Origin: CAYLYP01 sp964387795
Lineage (GTDB): Bacteria; Bacteroidota; Bacteroidia; Bacteroidales; UBA7960
Reading direction: 5' to 3'
DNA: 64,000 nt
NCBI GenBank assembly: GCA_964387795.1
Contig: CAYLYP010000008.1
Location: 1 to 64,000, forward strand
This document shows, piece after piece, positions 45,946 through 56,401 of this stretch (its first letter is position 1; each line of letters starts with the position of its first letter). The notes beneath the pieces were generated by a model. That model saw nothing but the letters and a program-made list of their open reading frames with translations. It searched no databases and was not told the DNA's origin. The translations under genes were made by a program, and so were the position numbers.

Positions 45946-45953
45946 CAAAGCTA
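45946..45953 (-). promoter_or_regulatory. Putative -7 element of the beta-barrel gene
   Basis: Reads TAGCTTTG on the minus strand, a TAnnTTTG match, 69 bases before the ATG at 45877. Confidence 0.35.
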
Positions 45954-46016
45954 ACAAACATTGTTAATTCTATTGTTATTTTTTAACATTTAAAATGATT
46001 TTTTCATTAACATCCC

Positions 46017-46024
46017 TATATTTG
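46017..46024 (+). promoter_or_regulatory. Putative -7 element of the EEP-fold gene
   Basis: TATATTTG matches the consensus and ends 41 bases before the ATG at 46066. No -33 motif is clear. Confidence 0.4.
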
Positions 46025-46065
46025 TATTATTACTTTAAATTCAGAGGATTAAAAATGATACAGCT

Positions 46066-47154
46066 ATGCTAAGAAAAGCGCTAACCATAATATTTATAAC
46101 AGTACTTTTCGTTCTGTTTGCCACCATTGGATTTATTGCTTATTTAACCATTAACAGTTTTCAAGCTTCTGAAAAACAAATACTGTTTACCCAACAAAAA
46201 AAAACTATCCTTACCGATACAAGTACCTTAAAGCTGTTAAGCTGGAATATTTGTTACGGGGGCTTTAATAATGAAATGGATTTTCTGTTTGAAAACGGGA
46301 AAAGGATAAAGTCATCAAAAGCTGATGCCCTATTGAACCTTGAAGGCATTTCAGCCTTTCTGGCAGATAAATCCGGTTTTGATGTTATCATGCTCCAGGA
46401 AGTTGATTCCAATTCCAGAAGGTCATATTTCGTCAATGAACACCAACTTATTTGTAAAAGCCTGCCGGACTATCATTCGGATTATTGCAAAGATCATGTT
46501 GTTGCTTTTTATCCTTTCCCTGTTTATAACCCATTAGGAAGGATATCTTCGGGCATACTGAACCTTAGCAGGATAAAACCCAGTCAATCATATCGGATGG
46601 CGCTGCCCAATCTTTACAAATGGCCACATTCGCTGCTCATGCCTTCAAGAGCTTTGCTTGTTAACAGACAACAGTTAAACAACAACAAAGAGTTGATTAT
46701 TATTAACCTTAAAATTGATGAAACAAATGTTGGATTTTATCCTGATAGGCAAATGAAATTTATCAGGGATTTTCTTATCAATGAATATAAAAAAGGAAAC
46801 TATGTGATAGCAGGCGGAGATTGGGGCCAAAGGCCTCCTGCCATTACAACTGACTTTAATTTTAACAACACCGATTCAACCCAAATACCAGCAATACCCA
46901 ATGATTTTCTACCAGGATGGCAATGGATTGCCGATATTTATGCACCTACTATGAGAATGCTTGATAAACCATACGCTCCTGATAAATCGGTGACTTTTAT
47001 CACGGATTTCTTTGTTGTTTCACCCAATATTGAAAAATTGGATAATTTTACAATCCACCTTGATTTTAAACATTCATCACACAATCCCGTTGCAGTTAAA
47101 ATAAAACTTTTGGGAGAACATACTAAAGTTCAATATGATTACGTTGGAAGATAA
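46066..47154 (+). CDS. Endonuclease/exonuclease/phosphatase-fold protein, membrane-anchored
   Basis: 362 residues. An N-terminal helix (about 8-30, ITVLFVLFATIGFIAYLTI) anchors a periplasmic or cytoplasmic domain of the EEP superfamily. Fold marks are LKLLSWNICYGGFN (metal-region Asn), VIMLQEVDSNSRRS (catalytic Glu), YVIAGGDWGQRPP in the place of the usual GDFN, and HSSHNPVAVKIKL at the end with the catalytic His. The Asn after the Asp in GDxN is missing here (GDWGQ), so activity may be altered. Members cleave nucleic acids, phospholipids or phosphoinositides; the substrate is unknown. The next gene, a small membrane protein, follows 103 bases later. Confidence 0.85.
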   Translation: MLRKALTIIFITVLFVLFATIGFIAYLTINSFQASEKQILFTQQKKTILTDTSTLKLLSWNICYGGFNNEMDFLFENGKRIKSSKADALLNLEGISAFLADKSGFDVIMLQEVDSNSRRSYFVNEHQLICKSLPDYHSDYCKDHVVAFYPFPVYNPLGRISSGILNLSRIKPSQSYRMALPNLYKWPHSLLMPSRALLVNRQQLNNNKELIIINLKIDETNVGFYPDRQMKFIRDFLINEYKKGNYVIAGGDWGQRPPAITTDFNFNNTDSTQIPAIPNDFLPGWQWIADIYAPTMRMLDKPYAPDKSVTFITDFFVVSPNIEKLDNFTIHLDFKHSSHNPVAVKIKLLGEHTKVQYDYVGR

Positions 47155-47257
47155 AATCAATCTGATAAAACAAACTGAAAATAAGTTAATCAACAATAAC
47201 AATCATTTGTTTTTTGGTTAAACAACAAATATTTTAACCACCAATAATCAAGAAGCC

Positions 47258-47725
47258 ATGAATAAGCGAAACATTGATTTCTATAATTATACAAATGGTT
47301 TTCTAAGAGTATTTGTTAATTCAATGGTTGCTGACCGTTCAAAGTTCAGGAAGGCATTAATAGGACAAATAATCACAGGCATACTATTCTCAATCCGTAA
47401 ACCAGATTTATTGCCACTGGGATTGCTCATTGGGTTCCTAATCCCGGCCTGCCTGATATACTCAAACTATAAGGTCTTCTTCCTTGTAAGTGCATTGTCC
47501 TATGGTGATAAGCCAGATAAAATTACCAAATCACCCAAATCATTTAATACTGCTATTGTTGCTGAAATTCTTTTCCTGGGTGCAATATGGTTTTTAATCC
47601 TTTCAGGGCGATATGATAAAGGCTGGATGAGGTTTTTATTTGCAGTACTGCTCCCGTCAGTTAGTATTTTTTTATTGAGGTTTTTTCATTTATTGATGAT
47701 TTCAATGGCTAAAACAAGCAAATAA
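47258..47725 (+). CDS. Small membrane protein of unknown function
   Basis: 155 residues with four hydrophobic segments (about 48-80 as a pair with a Pro break, 100-118, 126-150). The N terminus (MNKRNIDFYNYTNGFLRVFV) is polar. Charged loop KSPKSFNTAIV between the second and third helices. I recognise no family. It lies between the EEP-fold gene and a TPR gene on the same strand, with gaps of 103 and 216 bases, so it may be transcribed alone. Confidence 0.7.
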   Translation: MNKRNIDFYNYTNGFLRVFVNSMVADRSKFRKALIGQIITGILFSIRKPDLLPLGLLIGFLIPACLIYSNYKVFFLVSALSYGDKPDKITKSPKSFNTAIVAEILFLGAIWFLILSGRYDKGWMRFLFAVLLPSVSIFLLRFFHLLMISMAKTSK

Positions 47726-47941
47726 AATTCATTTCTTTCATTTTTCATTTTATAAGTATTTTCCATTGTTTACAAATAGCAGGAAAAAGTAAAAGAATCA
47801 TTGATTATATTTTTCAAATTGCTTAATTTAGGGTAGGTCTTTATCCTATAATCCCTTTCCATGAATAGAAAGATGGTTTAAGATTGAAGTTGTGCTTTCC
47901 GGCAGTTTAAAAACATTAAGTAAAACAAAAATACTCCTGCA

Positions 47942-49180
47942 ATGAAAACCAAAGGGCTGATTTTAAAAAGTATTGTTTTAACAATTGGGTTGTTTCTTTT
48001 CACTCTTAACACCTATTCACAAACAGCAAATGATTTTTATAATTCAGGCATAAGGAAAGCAGGACAAAACAACTGTGCAGGTGCCATTTCAGATTTCACA
48101 CGCGCTATTGAAATCCTTCCCTACTTTTATGAGGCTTTCCTTGAACGGGGAAAATGCTATATGTCGCAGAAAAAAATCAAAGAAGCAATCATTGATTATT
48201 CTTCAGCCCTTGAACATAACAAAAACTATTATGAAGCTTATTATAACAGGGCTATTGCCTATATTGCATTAAACAACAACAAAGAGGCACTTAAAGATTT
48301 AAACCAAACAATAACATTATTCCCTGATGGTAAAGATGCCTACTTCACCAGGGCTGAACTATATATGAAAGAAAGCCAGTATGAGAATGCAATGAAGGAT
48401 TATTCAACCTTATTGAACCTTGACGAAGAAAATGCAATGATTTATTTTGTAAGGGCAAAGCTTTTTATTGAATTAAACCAAGCAGAAGATGCCTTAAATG
48501 ACCTGAACACTTCCCTATCGCTTGACAAGGAAAATTCTCAGGCATATTGGGAAAGAGGCCGTTTGCTTCAAAACAACCAAAATTATAGTGAGGCTGCCAG
48601 TGATTATTCCCGTGCCATCGAAATGGGAATTGTAAATATGGATATTATCAGCAGGCGTGCCTTTTGTTTAAACCAGGCTGAGAAATACAAAGAAGCAATC
48701 ATTGATTACACAAGGCTTATCAATGAATTCAGACAGCGAAATGAAGATATGTATTTCAACAGGGCGGTATGTTACCTTAAATCACAACAATATGATCTGG
48801 CAGTTAAAGATTTTACTAGGGTAACTACCAATAACAGAAAAAATGAAACTGCATTTATCCTTAAAGCAGAAGCACTCATTAATTTAAACAAAAACAATCA
48901 GGCCATCAGCGAATTAAGAATGGTAATCAACAATAACCCTAAAAATGCAATGGCTTATCAAACACGTGCCATGCTTTATATCAAAGAGAATAAGTTTCCC
49001 CTTGCGCTTGATGACCTTAACACAGCCATAAAACTTGAGCCTACTGCTGAAGCTTATTATATGAGGGCCATAGTCTATGACCAGACAAACAATCACCAGT
49101 CTGCATGTGATGACTTAAAAGTAGCTGCGGCCATGGGACATAAAGAAGCTGCCAAAAGACATAAATTATACTGCCATTAA
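47942..49180 (+). CDS. Secreted TPR protein
   Basis: 412 residues: a signal peptide (MKTKGLILKSIVLTIGLFLF, cleavage near NTYSQ) and then eleven or so tetratricopeptide repeats to the end. Units are regular, for example CAGAISDFTRAIEILPYFYE, KEAIIDYSSALEHNKNYYEA and PLALDDLNTAIKLEPTAEA, and nearly all share the acidic DF/DY/DL in helix B. The last repeat closes with QSACDDLKVAAAMGHKEAAK, which resembles a Sel1-type unit. A periplasmic scaffold is likely; no partner is suggested by the neighbours. A strong terminator follows, shared with convergent rpsA. Confidence 0.88.
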   Translation: MKTKGLILKSIVLTIGLFLFTLNTYSQTANDFYNSGIRKAGQNNCAGAISDFTRAIEILPYFYEAFLERGKCYMSQKKIKEAIIDYSSALEHNKNYYEAYYNRAIAYIALNNNKEALKDLNQTITLFPDGKDAYFTRAELYMKESQYENAMKDYSTLLNLDEENAMIYFVRAKLFIELNQAEDALNDLNTSLSLDKENSQAYWERGRLLQNNQNYSEAASDYSRAIEMGIVNMDIISRRAFCLNQAEKYKEAIIDYTRLINEFRQRNEDMYFNRAVCYLKSQQYDLAVKDFTRVTTNNRKNETAFILKAEALINLNKNNQAISELRMVINNNPKNAMAYQTRAMLYIKENKFPLALDDLNTAIKLEPTAEAYYMRAIVYDQTNNHQSACDDLKVAAAMGHKEAAKRHKLYCH

Positions 49181-49188
49181 TACCCCAT

Positions 49189-49220
49189 AAAAAAAGCCTG
49201 ACAATAAGTCAGGCTTTTTT
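49189..49220. terminator. Bidirectional terminator
   Basis: Stem AAAAAAGCCTGAC with GTCAGGCTTTTTT and a 5-base loop, with A run on the left and T run on the right. It serves the TPR gene and rpsA, which converge here. Confidence 0.92.
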
Positions 49221-49242
49221 ATTATTTGCTTTATGCAGAATG

Positions 49243-51180
49243 TTATTCTTCTGAAGCAGGTTCATCTGATGGGGCTGCTTTTGCTTTTGGCTTAGATGCC
49301 CTTTCTGATTTCTCCATGTCTTCTTTTAGGTTTGCCAATACATCAAGATCGCCAAGGGTTGATTTCTCAACATTGATTTCTTTGGCTTTCTTAGGTGCTG
49401 CTTTCTTAGGTGCTGCTTTCTCGCCTTCTTTACGTTCAGCTTTCTCAGCAGCTTTCTCAGCATTTACCACATCCTGGAAAACTTTTGAGTGCGAAACAAC
49501 AATCTTACGGCTTTCTTTATTGAATTCAATTACTTTGAAATCCAATACCTCATCTATCTGTGCCTGTGAACCATCTTCTTTTGTTACATGACGTGAAGGG
49601 GCAAAACCTTCAACACCATAAGGAAGGGCTACGATTACACCTTTATCTGAAGAACCAACTATTGTTCCCTGATGAACTGAATCAAGGGTGAATACGCCTT
49701 CAAATACATCCCATGGGTTTTCTTCCAGTTGCTTATGGCCTAAGCTTAAGCGACGGTTTTCTGCATCTACATCAAGAACAACAACTTCGATGTTCTCTCC
49801 AATCTTTGTAAATTCTGCCGGATGTTTGATTTTTTTGCTCCATGAAAGGTCGCTGATATGAATTAAACCATCAACACCTTCTTCAAGTTCCACAAAAATA
49901 CCAAAGTTTGTAAAGTTACGAACAGTAGCAGTATGACGTGAATTCATAGGATATTTCTCATGAATATTTGCCCATGGATCAGGAATAAGCTGTTTGATAC
50001 CTAATGACATCTTCCTTTCCTGACGGTCAAGGGTTAGGATTACTCCTTCTACTTCATCACCTACTTTAAGGAAATCCTGTGCTGTGCGTAAGTGTTGTGA
50101 CCATGACATTTCAGAAACGTGGATCAATCCTTCAACACCAGGAGCAATTTCAATAAATGCACCATAATCAGCTATTACAACTACGCGGCCTTTAACTTTA
50201 TCCCCAACGTTAAGTTTTTCATCAAGTGAATCCCAAGGATGAGAAGTGAGTTGTTTAAGACCAAGTGCGATACGTTTTTTGTTCTCATCAAAGTCAAGAA
50301 TAACAACCTGAATTTTCTGATCCAACTGGACAATCTCTTCCGGATGGTTAATCCTGCCCCATGATAGGTCAGTAATATGGATAAGTCCATCAACACCACC
50401 AAGATCAATAAATACACCATAAGAAGTAATATTCTTAACAGTTCCTTCAAGGATCTGGCCTTTTTCAAGTTTAGAAATAATTTCAGCTTTCTGTATTTCA
50501 AGTTCAGCTTCGATAAGGGCTTTATGTGAAACAACCACGTTTTTATATTCCTGATTGATTTTAACAACCTTGAATTCCATGGTCTTACCTACATAGATGT
50601 CATAATCACGGATAGGTTTAACATCAATTTGAGAACCTGGAAGGAATGCTTCAATACCAAATACATCAACGATTAAACCACCTTTGGTGCGGCACTTCAC
50701 ATAACCCTGAATGATTTCATCACCTTCGAGTGCAAGGTTAATACGTTCCCATGAACGAAGTGTACGGGCCTTCTTATGCGAAAGCAATAACTGACCGTTA
50801 AGGTCTTCCTGGCTTTCTACATATACTTCGATACGGTCACCTACTTTTAAATTGGGATTGTAACGTATTTCTGATACCGGGATAACACCATCTGATTTGT
50901 AACCAATGTTAACAACAACCTCACGGCTATTCATTGCTACAACCTGACCATCAATAACTTCATGATCACCAATTGATTTCAGGGTGTCGTCATACATACT
51001 TTCCATACGCTGACGCTCAGCAGCAGAATAGGTCTCCTGTTTTTTACCAAGCGAATCCCAATCAAATTCTTTATTTTTCTTTACAGGTTCTGCATCAAGG
51101 TTAAATGCTGCAGGAGCTGCTTGCTGATTTTCAACCGGCTGATTTTCAGCTTCTGGGTTGATGTTTTGTTCTTCTGACAT
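49243..51180 (-). CDS. rpsA: 30S ribosomal protein S1
   Basis: 645 residues. Six S1 (OB-fold) domains are visible, with the typical G-x-V-xx-(Y/F)G-x-(F/I)V-x-(L/I) pattern: for example EGTVKNITSYGVFIDL, KGRVVVIADYGAFIEI and ATVRNFTNFGIFVEL; the first and last are the more diverged. S1 brings mRNA to the 30S subunit, and in Bacteroidota it works without a strong Shine-Dalgarno need. The N terminus is an acidic, Gln/Pro-rich extension and the C terminus an Ala/Lys/Glu-rich tail (GEKAAPKKAAPKKAKE) with a direct repeat; both are usual for the phylum. A putative -7 element lies about 105 bases upstream. Confidence 0.96.
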   Translation of the reverse strand: MSEEQNINPEAENQPVENQQAAPAAFNLDAEPVKKNKEFDWDSLGKKQETYSAAERQRMESMYDDTLKSIGDHEVIDGQVVAMNSREVVVNIGYKSDGVIPVSEIRYNPNLKVGDRIEVYVESQEDLNGQLLLSHKKARTLRSWERINLALEGDEIIQGYVKCRTKGGLIVDVFGIEAFLPGSQIDVKPIRDYDIYVGKTMEFKVVKINQEYKNVVVSHKALIEAELEIQKAEIISKLEKGQILEGTVKNITSYGVFIDLGGVDGLIHITDLSWGRINHPEEIVQLDQKIQVVILDFDENKKRIALGLKQLTSHPWDSLDEKLNVGDKVKGRVVVIADYGAFIEIAPGVEGLIHVSEMSWSQHLRTAQDFLKVGDEVEGVILTLDRQERKMSLGIKQLIPDPWANIHEKYPMNSRHTATVRNFTNFGIFVELEEGVDGLIHISDLSWSKKIKHPAEFTKIGENIEVVVLDVDAENRRLSLGHKQLEENPWDVFEGVFTLDSVHQGTIVGSSDKGVIVALPYGVEGFAPSRHVTKEDGSQAQIDEVLDFKVIEFNKESRKIVVSHSKVFQDVVNAEKAAEKAERKEGEKAAPKKAAPKKAKEINVEKSTLGDLDVLANLKEDMEKSERASKPKAKAAPSDEPASEE

Positions 51181-51738
51181 TTACTTTGTTCTTTCTGTGG
51201 ATATATAAATCCCCACCTTTATTTCAATGGTTTTTTACCTATCCGGGTTAATACTTAATGAATTATAGCCCCAAAAAAGGGATTGCAAAGATAAGAAAAT
51301 TAATCGTTTATTGAAACCTTATTGCCATATTTCTTTTTCTTATTTAATCATACTTTTCAGGTAACAAATGAGCATTTATGCGAATGAGCCAATTACATTA
51401 CAACAGAAATGGCAAGATGATTGTAATGCTGGATTACCAAAGATTTTGAATTTGTTTTCCCTTATTGTCACATCTGCTCATTTGCCAATTTCCTAAGGAT
51501 ACCTTTATACTTTTTCGGCAAACACTAAGTAGTTATTTGATTTTTTTTAACTTTAGAATTCTTTTTTGTTGTAGAATTCATTTTTTTAAGTTTATTTTGA
51601 ATCGGATTAGAAGATTGAATTTTTACATGACAGATAAACAATCAATATTTTATTGTTTATCTATAATGTTTTAATATTCAGTGCAATATATAAATCTAGG
51701 TTTGTTCCTTTATTTTTTTAATTAACAAAAGGTGTAAT
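51181..51738. other. 558-base divergent spacer with nested inverted repeats
   Basis: Holds a putative rpsA -7 element at 51286-51293, one for the sensor gene at 51697-51704 (TAGGTTTG), and nested inverted repeats: CAAATGAGCA (51365-51374) with TGCTCATTTG (51475-51484), and inside CATTACAA (51396-51403) with TTGTAATG (51421-51428). No open frame of note. Confidence 0.6.
51286..51293 (-). promoter_or_regulatory. Putative -7 element of rpsA
   Basis: Reads TATCTTTG on the minus strand; leaves an untranslated leader of about 100 bases, which fits a regulated ribosomal protein gene. Confidence 0.45.
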
Positions 51739-53871
51739 ATGAAAAAAATTAAATCCTGGTTCAATAACATGAACCTGACGAAAAGGGTAATTCTTTCTCT
51801 TAATACAACATTAGTGGTTTGTTTAGCCCTGATTTCAGTATTAGCTATGTTAAACAGAGAAAATACACAGTATCGTGATGCTGAAACCCTTTTATCAAAC
51901 GAAATTGCCCATGCATCCACTTTACTTGACATTAATGGCTCAAATAACCTTGATGCAATTAAGAAAGTCATCCTGGATAAAAAAATTTATAATACCGGTT
52001 ATCTTTCATTAATAAGTAAAAACGGTGACGTTATTATTGACCCATCCAGGGAAAAACAAAATATTAGCAATCTTTCCTATTTTAAAGACCTCAGCATTTC
52101 AAATAAATTAAACAGGATTGATTATAAAGATCAGTCAACCAATCAAAGGAAATATTTATACTACCAATATTACCAACCGTTAGATGCTTATATCACTGCC
52201 ACTATTGACCACAAAGAGCTTATTACCAAGCCAGTCCTCAATACCCTTAAAATCCTTTTGTTTGCACTGATTTTTGCATCATCTATATTCTCTCTTGTAA
52301 ACTATATTATTATTGGTTCGATATCACGTCCAATCAAACACCTTGTTAAACTTATCAAAGACCTTTCACGAGGCGTATTGCCCGAAAAATCCCTTTTAAA
52401 CCAAAAAGATGAAGTAGGACAAATGGCAACATCTATCAACGAACTAATCGATGGACTTAAACTTACAGCTGTTTTTGCTGAAGAAATTGGGCGAAGCAAC
52501 TTTGAACATCATTTTACACCTTTAAGCGAAGATGATGTCCTTGGAAATTCCCTTATCAGGATGCGCGATGATCTTAAAAAAGCAAGTGAAGAAGAGAAAA
52601 TCAGAAAAGAAGAAGACGATAAGAGAAACTGGACTACACATGGCCTTGCACGCTTTGCTGACATTCTAAGGCAAAACCATGAAAACATTGAAGCCTTATC
52701 ATATAACATTATCAGTAAACTTGTCGAATATCTTAAGATTAATCAGGGTGGGGTATTTGTTTTAAATGAAAATAGCAATGCCAATGAGCAATATCTCGAA
52801 CTTACGGGTTGCTATGCATTCGACAGGAGGAAATTCCTTGAGAAAAAAATCCTCCCCGGCGAAGGGCTTGTTGGAACATGCTTCCTGGAACAGGAAACAA
52901 TTTACCTTACACAAATTCCGCAAAACTATATCCGTATCACCTCAGGCCTGGGTGATGACAATCCTTCATCCCTGCTTATCGTCCCACTTAAAATCAATGA
53001 TGAGATTTATGGTGTTATCGAACTCGCTTCTTTCAAGCCTTTTGAAGCATACCAAATTGAATTTGTTGAGAAGATAGGGGAAAGTATTGCTTCAACAATT
53101 TCTGGTGTCAAGGTAAACAGCCGCACCAAAATCCTGCTTGAACAATCGCAGATGCAAACCGAACTGATGAGATCACAGGAGGAAGAAATGCGCCAGAACA
53201 TGGAAGAGCTTTCTGCTACTCAGGAAGCAATGGCTGAAAAAGAAAGGGAACAAATCAATCTGATTGATAATCTCACCAAAGAAAACGAGCTTTCATTAAA
53301 AACCATTACCCAAAAAGAAAAACAACTTCAGCTTATTCTTGATGAATGCCCTGAATGTGTTATCTCTACAAATGAAAATGGAATTATTGAATTATTCAAT
53401 AACGCTGCTGAAAAGCTTTTTGGATACAACAGAAATGAAGTTAAAGGCAAAAAAATCAATTTGCTCATGAGTGATTTCCATGCCGGAAATCACGATACCT
53501 ATATGGAAAACTACCTTAATACTGGTATTAAAAAGGTAATGGGCAAAGGCAGGGAAGTTGAAATTAAAACCAAATCGGGCGAGATTACATCTGCATACCT
53601 TACTTTAACCGAAGCAATCATTGACAACCATCATAGCTTTGTCGGATTTCTTAAAGACCTGACTGAAATAAAAAACCTTCAAAAACCTCTTAAAGAAAAC
53701 GATACTGAAGCACCTGTCACCCCTCACATCTCCCCTGATCCTTATATCGGGCAGGATGAGGACATTCAGATAGCAGAAATACACAAAGGTGAGCCAACCG
53801 AAAATCAGGAAAAATGGGCTGAGCACCTTGTAAATGCAGAAAAGAAATTTAAGAAATCGAAAAAGAAATAA
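51739..53871 (+). CDS. HAMP-GAF-PAS membrane sensor without output domain
   Basis: 710 residues. A first membrane helix (about 15-38), a periplasmic Cache-like domain of about 130 residues (GYLSLISKNGDVIIDPSREK is typical), a second helix (about 172-195) and a HAMP domain (SISRPIKHLVKLIKDLSRGV) make the receptor part. A GAF domain (about 305-455, ending VIELASFKPF), a long coiled coil and a PAS domain (about 530-645) follow. The C-terminal 60 residues are acidic, then Lys-rich and disordered. There is no kinase, cyclase, GGDEF or methyl-accepting signalling tip. It likely signals through its coiled coil to a separate kinase. A terminator follows the stop, so no output gene is cotranscribed. 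Confidence 0.88.
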   Translation: MKKIKSWFNNMNLTKRVILSLNTTLVVCLALISVLAMLNRENTQYRDAETLLSNEIAHASTLLDINGSNNLDAIKKVILDKKIYNTGYLSLISKNGDVIIDPSREKQNISNLSYFKDLSISNKLNRIDYKDQSTNQRKYLYYQYYQPLDAYITATIDHKELITKPVLNTLKILLFALIFASSIFSLVNYIIIGSISRPIKHLVKLIKDLSRGVLPEKSLLNQKDEVGQMATSINELIDGLKLTAVFAEEIGRSNFEHHFTPLSEDDVLGNSLIRMRDDLKKASEEEKIRKEEDDKRNWTTHGLARFADILRQNHENIEALSYNIISKLVEYLKINQGGVFVLNENSNANEQYLELTGCYAFDRRKFLEKKILPGEGLVGTCFLEQETIYLTQIPQNYIRITSGLGDDNPSSLLIVPLKINDEIYGVIELASFKPFEAYQIEFVEKIGESIASTISGVKVNSRTKILLEQSQMQTELMRSQEEEMRQNMEELSATQEAMAEKEREQINLIDNLTKENELSLKTITQKEKQLQLILDECPECVISTNENGIIELFNNAAEKLFGYNRNEVKGKKINLLMSDFHAGNHDTYMENYLNTGIKKVMGKGREVEIKTKSGEITSAYLTLTEAIIDNHHSFVGFLKDLTEIKNLQKPLKENDTEAPVTPHISPDPYIGQDEDIQIAEIHKGEPTENQEKWAEHLVNAEKKFKKSKKK

Positions 53872-53887
53872 TATTATTTTGCTTCAT

Positions 53888-53925
53888 AAAAAAAAGCCAC
53901 CTTTTTCAAGGGTGGCTTTTTCTTT
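53888..53925 (+). terminator. Rho-independent terminator
   Basis: Stem AAAAAGCCACC with GGTGGCTTTTT (53891-53901 and 53911-53921), 9-base loop. Lies between the sensor gene and convergent lon. Confidence 0.9.
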
Positions 53926-53977
53926 GTGTGCCATGCAATCAAATTCCATGAAAGCACTCAGATATCATATCACAATA

Positions 53978-56401
53978 CTACTTTACCAAAACCAGATCAA
54001 CTATTTCTATCATCTCATTCACATAATGAAATTTTAAACCTTCAAGATAAACAGGTGTAATATCTTCTATGTCTTTACGGTTTTCTTTCGATAATATGAT
54101 ATCAGTAATGTTGGCCCTTTTAGCTGCAAGGATTTTTTCTTTAACCCCTCCTACCGGCAACACCTTCCCTCTCAACGTTATTTCGCCTGTCATGGCAAAG
54201 TTCTGTTTTACTTTTCGTTTGGTAAATATTGAGCTTAGTGCCGTAAACATCGTTACCCCTGCTGATGGCCCATCTTTGGGAACTGCCCCTTCCGGAACAT
54301 GGATATGTACATTCCATTTGTCAAATATCTCATCATCAAGTCCCAGATCGCCTGCATGTGCTTTCAGATATTCATAGGCCAATGTGGCTGATTCCTTCAT
54401 CACATCTCCCAGGTTCCCGGTCAATGTTAACATCCCTTTTCCTTTACTGGTGCTCGCTTCAACAAATAAAACCTCTCCTCCGGCACTTGTCCAGGCAAGA
54501 CCTGTTACAACCCCTACCAAATCTTTCACCCCTGCCTTATCCCTTTGGTAATGTGGAACACCAAGTATTTTTACTACTTCCTCTACACTCAGGTTTTTCC
54601 CATTACTTTGCTCCATCACAATATCCCTTGCTTTGCTTCGGATAACTTTTGCAATGTTCTTCTCTAATAACCTGACCCCTGATTCCCTTGTATAATCCTG
54701 GATAATCTTCTCCAGCACTTTCTTTGAAAATAAAAGGTCTTTGTTATTCAATCCATGGGCTGCCAATTGTTTTGGGATGAGATGCCTTTTGGCAATCTCT
54801 AATTTTTCTTCAACAATATATCCTGTCAGGTCTATCACCTCCATCCTGTCGAGCAAGGCAGGTTGTACGGTTTGCAGCGTATTGGCTGTGGCAATAAACA
54901 TGATATGGGAAAGGTCATAATCTACTTCCAGATAATTATCATAAAAAGCAATATTTTGTTCAGGATCCAGAACTTCCAGCAATGCTGAAGAAGGATCTCC
55001 ATGAAAAGAATTATTACTTACTTTATCTATTTCATCAAGAACAAATACAGGATTCGATGATTTTGCCTTTTTTAGGCTTTGGATAATCCTGCCTGGCATT
55101 GCTCCTACGTATGTTTTCCTGTGCCCCCTTATTTCTGCTTCATCCCTTACTCCCCCTAGTGACATTCGGATATAATTCCTGCCTAAGGCTTTCGCTACAC
55201 TCTTGCCCAAAGAGGTCTTGCCCACTCCCGGAGGACCTACAAAACACAATATCGGTGCTTTCATATCCCCCTTCAACTTGAGGACTGCAAGATATTCGAG
55301 GATACGCTCCTTAATCTTTTCAAGGCCAAAATGATCATCATCCAGTATCTTTTGTGCCTGTTTTAAATCAAAACGATCTTCGGTAAACTCATCCCAGGGC
55401 AACTCTACCAATGTCTCCATATAATTCAACTGGATGGAATACTCCATCGCCATTGGGTTCATTCGTTGAAGCTTCCCTATCTCCTTCTCAAAAACTTCTG
55501 CTACCTTTTCATTCCATTTCTTCTTCCTGGCTTTCTCACGCAACTCATTCAACTGTTCTTCGTGCGGATTATCACCAAGTTCTTCCTGTATGGTTTTTAA
55601 CTGCTGGTTTAACAGATAGTCGCGCTGTTGCTTATCTACTTCTATCTTTACTTTCGACTGGATCTGGTTCTTTAGCTCAAGCATCTGTAACTCCTTGGTC
55701 AAAAAGCCCAGCACAATGTTTGCCCGTTCCTGAAGATTCGATATCTCAAGCATCCTTTGTTTCTCTGATACCGCAATGTTCAGATTTGACGATATGAAGT
55801 TGACAAGGAAACCCGGGCTTTCTATATTCCTCAATGCAAATCCCGCTTCACTTGGCAGGTTTGGAGAATCCTTAACTATCTGTATCGCCAGGTCTTTTAT
55901 GGTTGCTATGAGTGCTTTGAATTTGTCATCCTGGGGCACTTCACCCGGATCGTCATACGCCTCTACCAATGCCCTGAAATAAGGCTCATCCTGAACCATC
56001 TCCTTTAACCTAAACCTGCGCTTGCCCTGCAATATTACGGTTGTGCTCCCATCCGGCATCTGTAATATCTTTATCAGATAGGCTACTGTACCTATTGTAT
56101 GCAAATCCTCCTCACCCGGATCCTCTATATCACCGTTTTTCTGGGATACAACCCCAACAATACGATCGCGCTTATAAGCCTCGCGCACAAGCTTGATACT
56201 TTTATCCCGGTTCACCGTTATTGGAATAACTACACCCGGAAACAAAACAGTATTTCTTAATGGTAATATTGGAAGTTCCTCTGGAATTCGTTCAGCCGTA
56301 AACTGCTCTTCTTCCTCTGATGATAATAATGGAAAAAACTCTGTTTCACCATCCATTAAACCGGTTAAACCAAAATTTCCAAGGTCAAAAATATGATCCA
56401 T
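53978..56401 (-). CDS. lon: ATP-dependent protease La
   Basis: 807 residues, the usual LonA length. Parts in order: N-terminal substrate-binding domain (about 40-245, [18 protein letters not shown]), coiled coil, AAA+ domain with Walker [13 protein letters not shown] and Walker [11 protein letters not shown], and the protease domain with the catalytic Ser in [11 protein letters not shown] and Lys in [13 protein letters not shown]. Lon degrades misfolded and regulatory proteins in the cytoplasm. The first 30 residues ([18 protein letters not shown]) are an acidic extension as in other Bacteroidota. It may also degrade the labile HigA-like antitoxin encoded in this window, a general role of Lon, not shown by the sequence. 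Confidence 0.98.
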   Translation of the reverse strand: MDHIFDLGNFGLTGLMDGETEFFPLLSSEEEEQFTAERIPEELPILPLRNTVLFPGVVIPITVNRDKSIKLVREAYKRDRIVGVVSQKNGDIEDPGEEDLHTIGTVAYLIKILQMPDGSTTVILQGKRRFRLKEMVQDEPYFRALVEAYDDPGEVPQDDKFKALIATIKDLAIQIVKDSPNLPSEAGFALRNIESPGFLVNFISSNLNIAVSEKQRMLEISNLQERANIVLGFLTKELQMLELKNQIQSKVKIEVDKQQRDYLLNQQLKTIQEELGDNPHEEQLNELREKARKKKWNEKVAEVFEKEIGKLQRMNPMAMEYSIQLNYMETLVELPWDEFTEDRFDLKQAQKILDDDHFGLEKIKERILEYLAVLKLKGDMKAPILCFVGPPGVGKTSLGKSVAKALGRNYIRMSLGGVRDEAEIRGHRKTYVGAMPGRIIQSLKKAKSSNPVFVLDEIDKVSNNSFHGDPSSALLEVLDPEQNIAFYDNYLEVDYDLSHIMFIATANTLQTVQPALLDRMEVIDLTGYIVEEKLEIAKRHLIPKQLAAHGLNNKDLLFSKKVLEKIIQDYTRESGVRLLEKNIAKVIRSKARDIVMEQSNGKNLSVEEVVKILGVPHYQRDKAGVKDLVGVVTGLAWTSAGGEVLFVEASTSKGKGMLTLTGNLGDVMKESATLAYEYLKAHAGDLGLDDEIFDKWNVHIHVPEGAVPKDGPSAGVTMFTALSSIFTKRKVKQNFAMTGEITLRGKVLPVGGVKEKILAAKRANITDIILSKENRKDIEDITPVYLEGLKFHYVNEMIEIVDLVLVK

